Origin: Eleftheria terrae
Lineage (GTDB): Bacteria; Pseudomonadota; Gammaproteobacteria; Burkholderiales; Burkholderiaceae_C
Direction: 5' to 3'
DNA: 64,000 nt
Assembly (NCBI RefSeq): GCF_030419005.1
Contig: NZ_CP106951.1
Coordinates: 434,001-498,000 of the forward strand
Part shown: piece after piece, positions 63,116 through 64,000 of the stretch
Layout of the letters: each line of letters opens with the position of its first letter
Position numbering within the stretch: the first letter of the stretch is position 1
Program-made: the position numbers and the translations under genes
The notes under the pieces: generated by a model
What the model was told of the DNA's origin: nothing
The model's input: only the letters and a program-made list of their open reading frames with translations
Database searches by the model: none

Positions 63116-64000
63116 ATGTCGAGAACATTTGAGCTGTTGACCCCGCTGGGCCCCGACGCCTTGCGGCTGCACCGGATGCACGGGCGCGAGGAAATGGCGC
63201 GCCTGGGCGAGTTCGAGATCGACGCGCTGAGCGAGCGCGAGGATCTGGACCCGGATGCGATCCTGGGCAAGAAGGTCGCCGTGCGGGTGGAGCAGGCGAT
63301 GGGTCCGCACCGCGTCTTCAGCGGGCATGCCACCCGGTTCTCGCAGGTGGGTGTGGCGGGCCGCTTCCACCTCTACCGGCTGACGGTGCGACCCTGGCTG
63401 TGGTTCCTCACGCGGACGGCGAACTGCCGCATCTTCCAGCAGATGAAGGTGCCCGACATCCTCAAGCAGGTGTTCGACACGCATGGCGACATTGCCACCA
63501 CCGAGTTCGAGCTGACTGCCCAGTACCGCGAGTGGGAGTACTGCGTGCAGTACCGCGAGACGGACTTCGACTTCGTCAGCCGGCTGATGGAGCAGGAGGG
63601 CATCTACTACTACTTCCGGCACGAGGGCGACAAGCACACCATGGTGCTGGCCGACTCCTACCGGGCCCACGATGCCCAGCCCGGCTGCGAGCGCCTGCCC
63701 TTCCTGCCGCGCGAGCAGGCGGCGCGGGCCGAGGTGGAGCATGTGAGCCAGTGGAGCTTCGGCCGCGAGATCCAGCCGGTGCGCTATGTGCACGACAACT
63801 TCGACCCGGAGAAGCCGCGCGTCAAGCTGCAGAGCATGGCCGCCGTGCAGCGTGGCCACGAGCTGTCGCATTTCGAGGTCTACGACTATCCCGACAAGCA
63901 CACCACCGCCGCCGATGGCGAGTTCTATGCTCGCGTGCGGCTGGAGGAATTGCAGTCCCGCTTCGAGATCGCGCATGGCGAGACCAACTCGCGCGGCCTG
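63116..64000 (+). CDS. vgrG: Type VI secretion tip protein VgrG, 5' part
   Basis: The first 295 codons are in the window and the gene runs off the right edge. The ATG at 63116 follows GAGAGGCACCCCG. The sequence reads MSRTFELLTPLGPDALRLHRMHG and includes WLWFLTRTANCRIFQ, EYCVQYRETDFDFVSRLMEQEGIYYYF and VHDNFDPEKPR. These match the gp27-like N-terminal domain of VgrG/Rhs-type tip proteins. It forms the tip of the contractile injection needle and often carries or is followed by an effector and adaptor. Whether a C-terminal effector domain is fused lies beyond the edge. Confidence 0.93.
   Translation, partial: MSRTFELLTPLGPDALRLHRMHGREEMARLGEFEIDALSEREDLDPDAILGKKVAVRVEQAMGPHRVFSGHATRFSQVGVAGRFHLYRLTVRPWLWFLTRTANCRIFQQMKVPDILKQVFDTHGDIATTEFELTAQYREWEYCVQYRETDFDFVSRLMEQEGIYYYFRHEGDKHTMVLADSYRAHDAQPGCERLPFLPREQAARAEVEHVSQWSFGREIQPVRYVHDNFDPEKPRVKLQSMAAVQRGHELSHFEVYDYPDKHTTAADGEFYARVRLEELQSRFEIAHGETNSRGL

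Overview
The window is high-GC DNA (roughly 68-70 % by eye) from a betaproteobacterium, most likely a Burkholderiales member of the Rubrivivax/Leptothrix/Caldimonas (Sphaerotilaceae) type. Gene content, ligA, glnD-map, single-chain purL, a selO-msrB-yciB-bolA-parvulin run, a PEP-CTERM surface protein and a VgrG fit that group. The species cannot be fixed from the sequence alone. No rRNA, tRNA, CRISPR array, insertion sequence or phage gene was seen.

Layout. 0-12.6 kb is housekeeping: the tail of an unidentified gene and its terminator, ligA, an orphan PAS-GAF histidine kinase, def, then glnD-map on the minus strand divergent from purL. 12.6-16.2 kb holds a minus-strand three-gene unit (TetR regulator, small membrane protein, secreted protein). 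It is divergent from a PF10118-type metal-dependent hydrolase across two copies of the palindrome GGTAC-N6-GTACC. A DUF1624 membrane protein follows, then an 830-bp gene-poor gap. 17.0-19.6 kb carries a JmjC/cupin-like protein with an altered iron site, an EamA exporter and a hotdog thioesterase, closed by a perfect bidirectional terminator. 19.6-23.3 kb is the minus-strand run selO-msrB-yciB-bolA-parvulin, with selO/msrB overlapping by 4 nt.

23.5-42.6 kb is a long plus-strand acyl-CoA catabolism island: acyl-CoA ligase, a five-gene branched-chain-amino-acid-type ABC importer, fadJ-like multifunctional enzyme, thiolase, two acyl-CoA dehydrogenases, two SDRs, a PaaI thioesterase, a CurA-like reductase, a GST-like protein and small accessory genes. 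Together they look able to import an organic acid, activate it to CoA and beta-oxidise it. A palindrome (GAACG-N2-CGTTC core) in front of fadJ looks like the operator of a fatty-acid-responsive TetR repressor. Both importer ATPases have altered ATPase motifs.

42.6-64 kb is mixed: SGNH hydrolase, ADP-ribosylglycohydrolase, tex, lipoprotein-type sodC, patatin, a membrane diguanylate cyclase, a two-gene ABC-like unit whose degenerate ATPase frame runs without a stop into a GAF gene, a 758-residue PEP-CTERM protein, a CNNM/PaeA-type membrane protein, an iron-type alcohol dehydrogenase, an exported MhpD-like hydratase, an alpha/beta hydrolase overlapping a YbgC-GNAT fusion, and the start of a type VI secretion VgrG that runs off the right edge.

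The best candidates for something new are the degenerate ABC-GAF/membrane-protein pair (51.9-54.4 kb), the TetR-small membrane protein-secreted protein unit with a shared Gly-Ala-x-Ser-Pro motif (12.6-14.4 kb), and the iron-site-altered JmjC-like protein at 17 kb. None of these could be checked against a database here.
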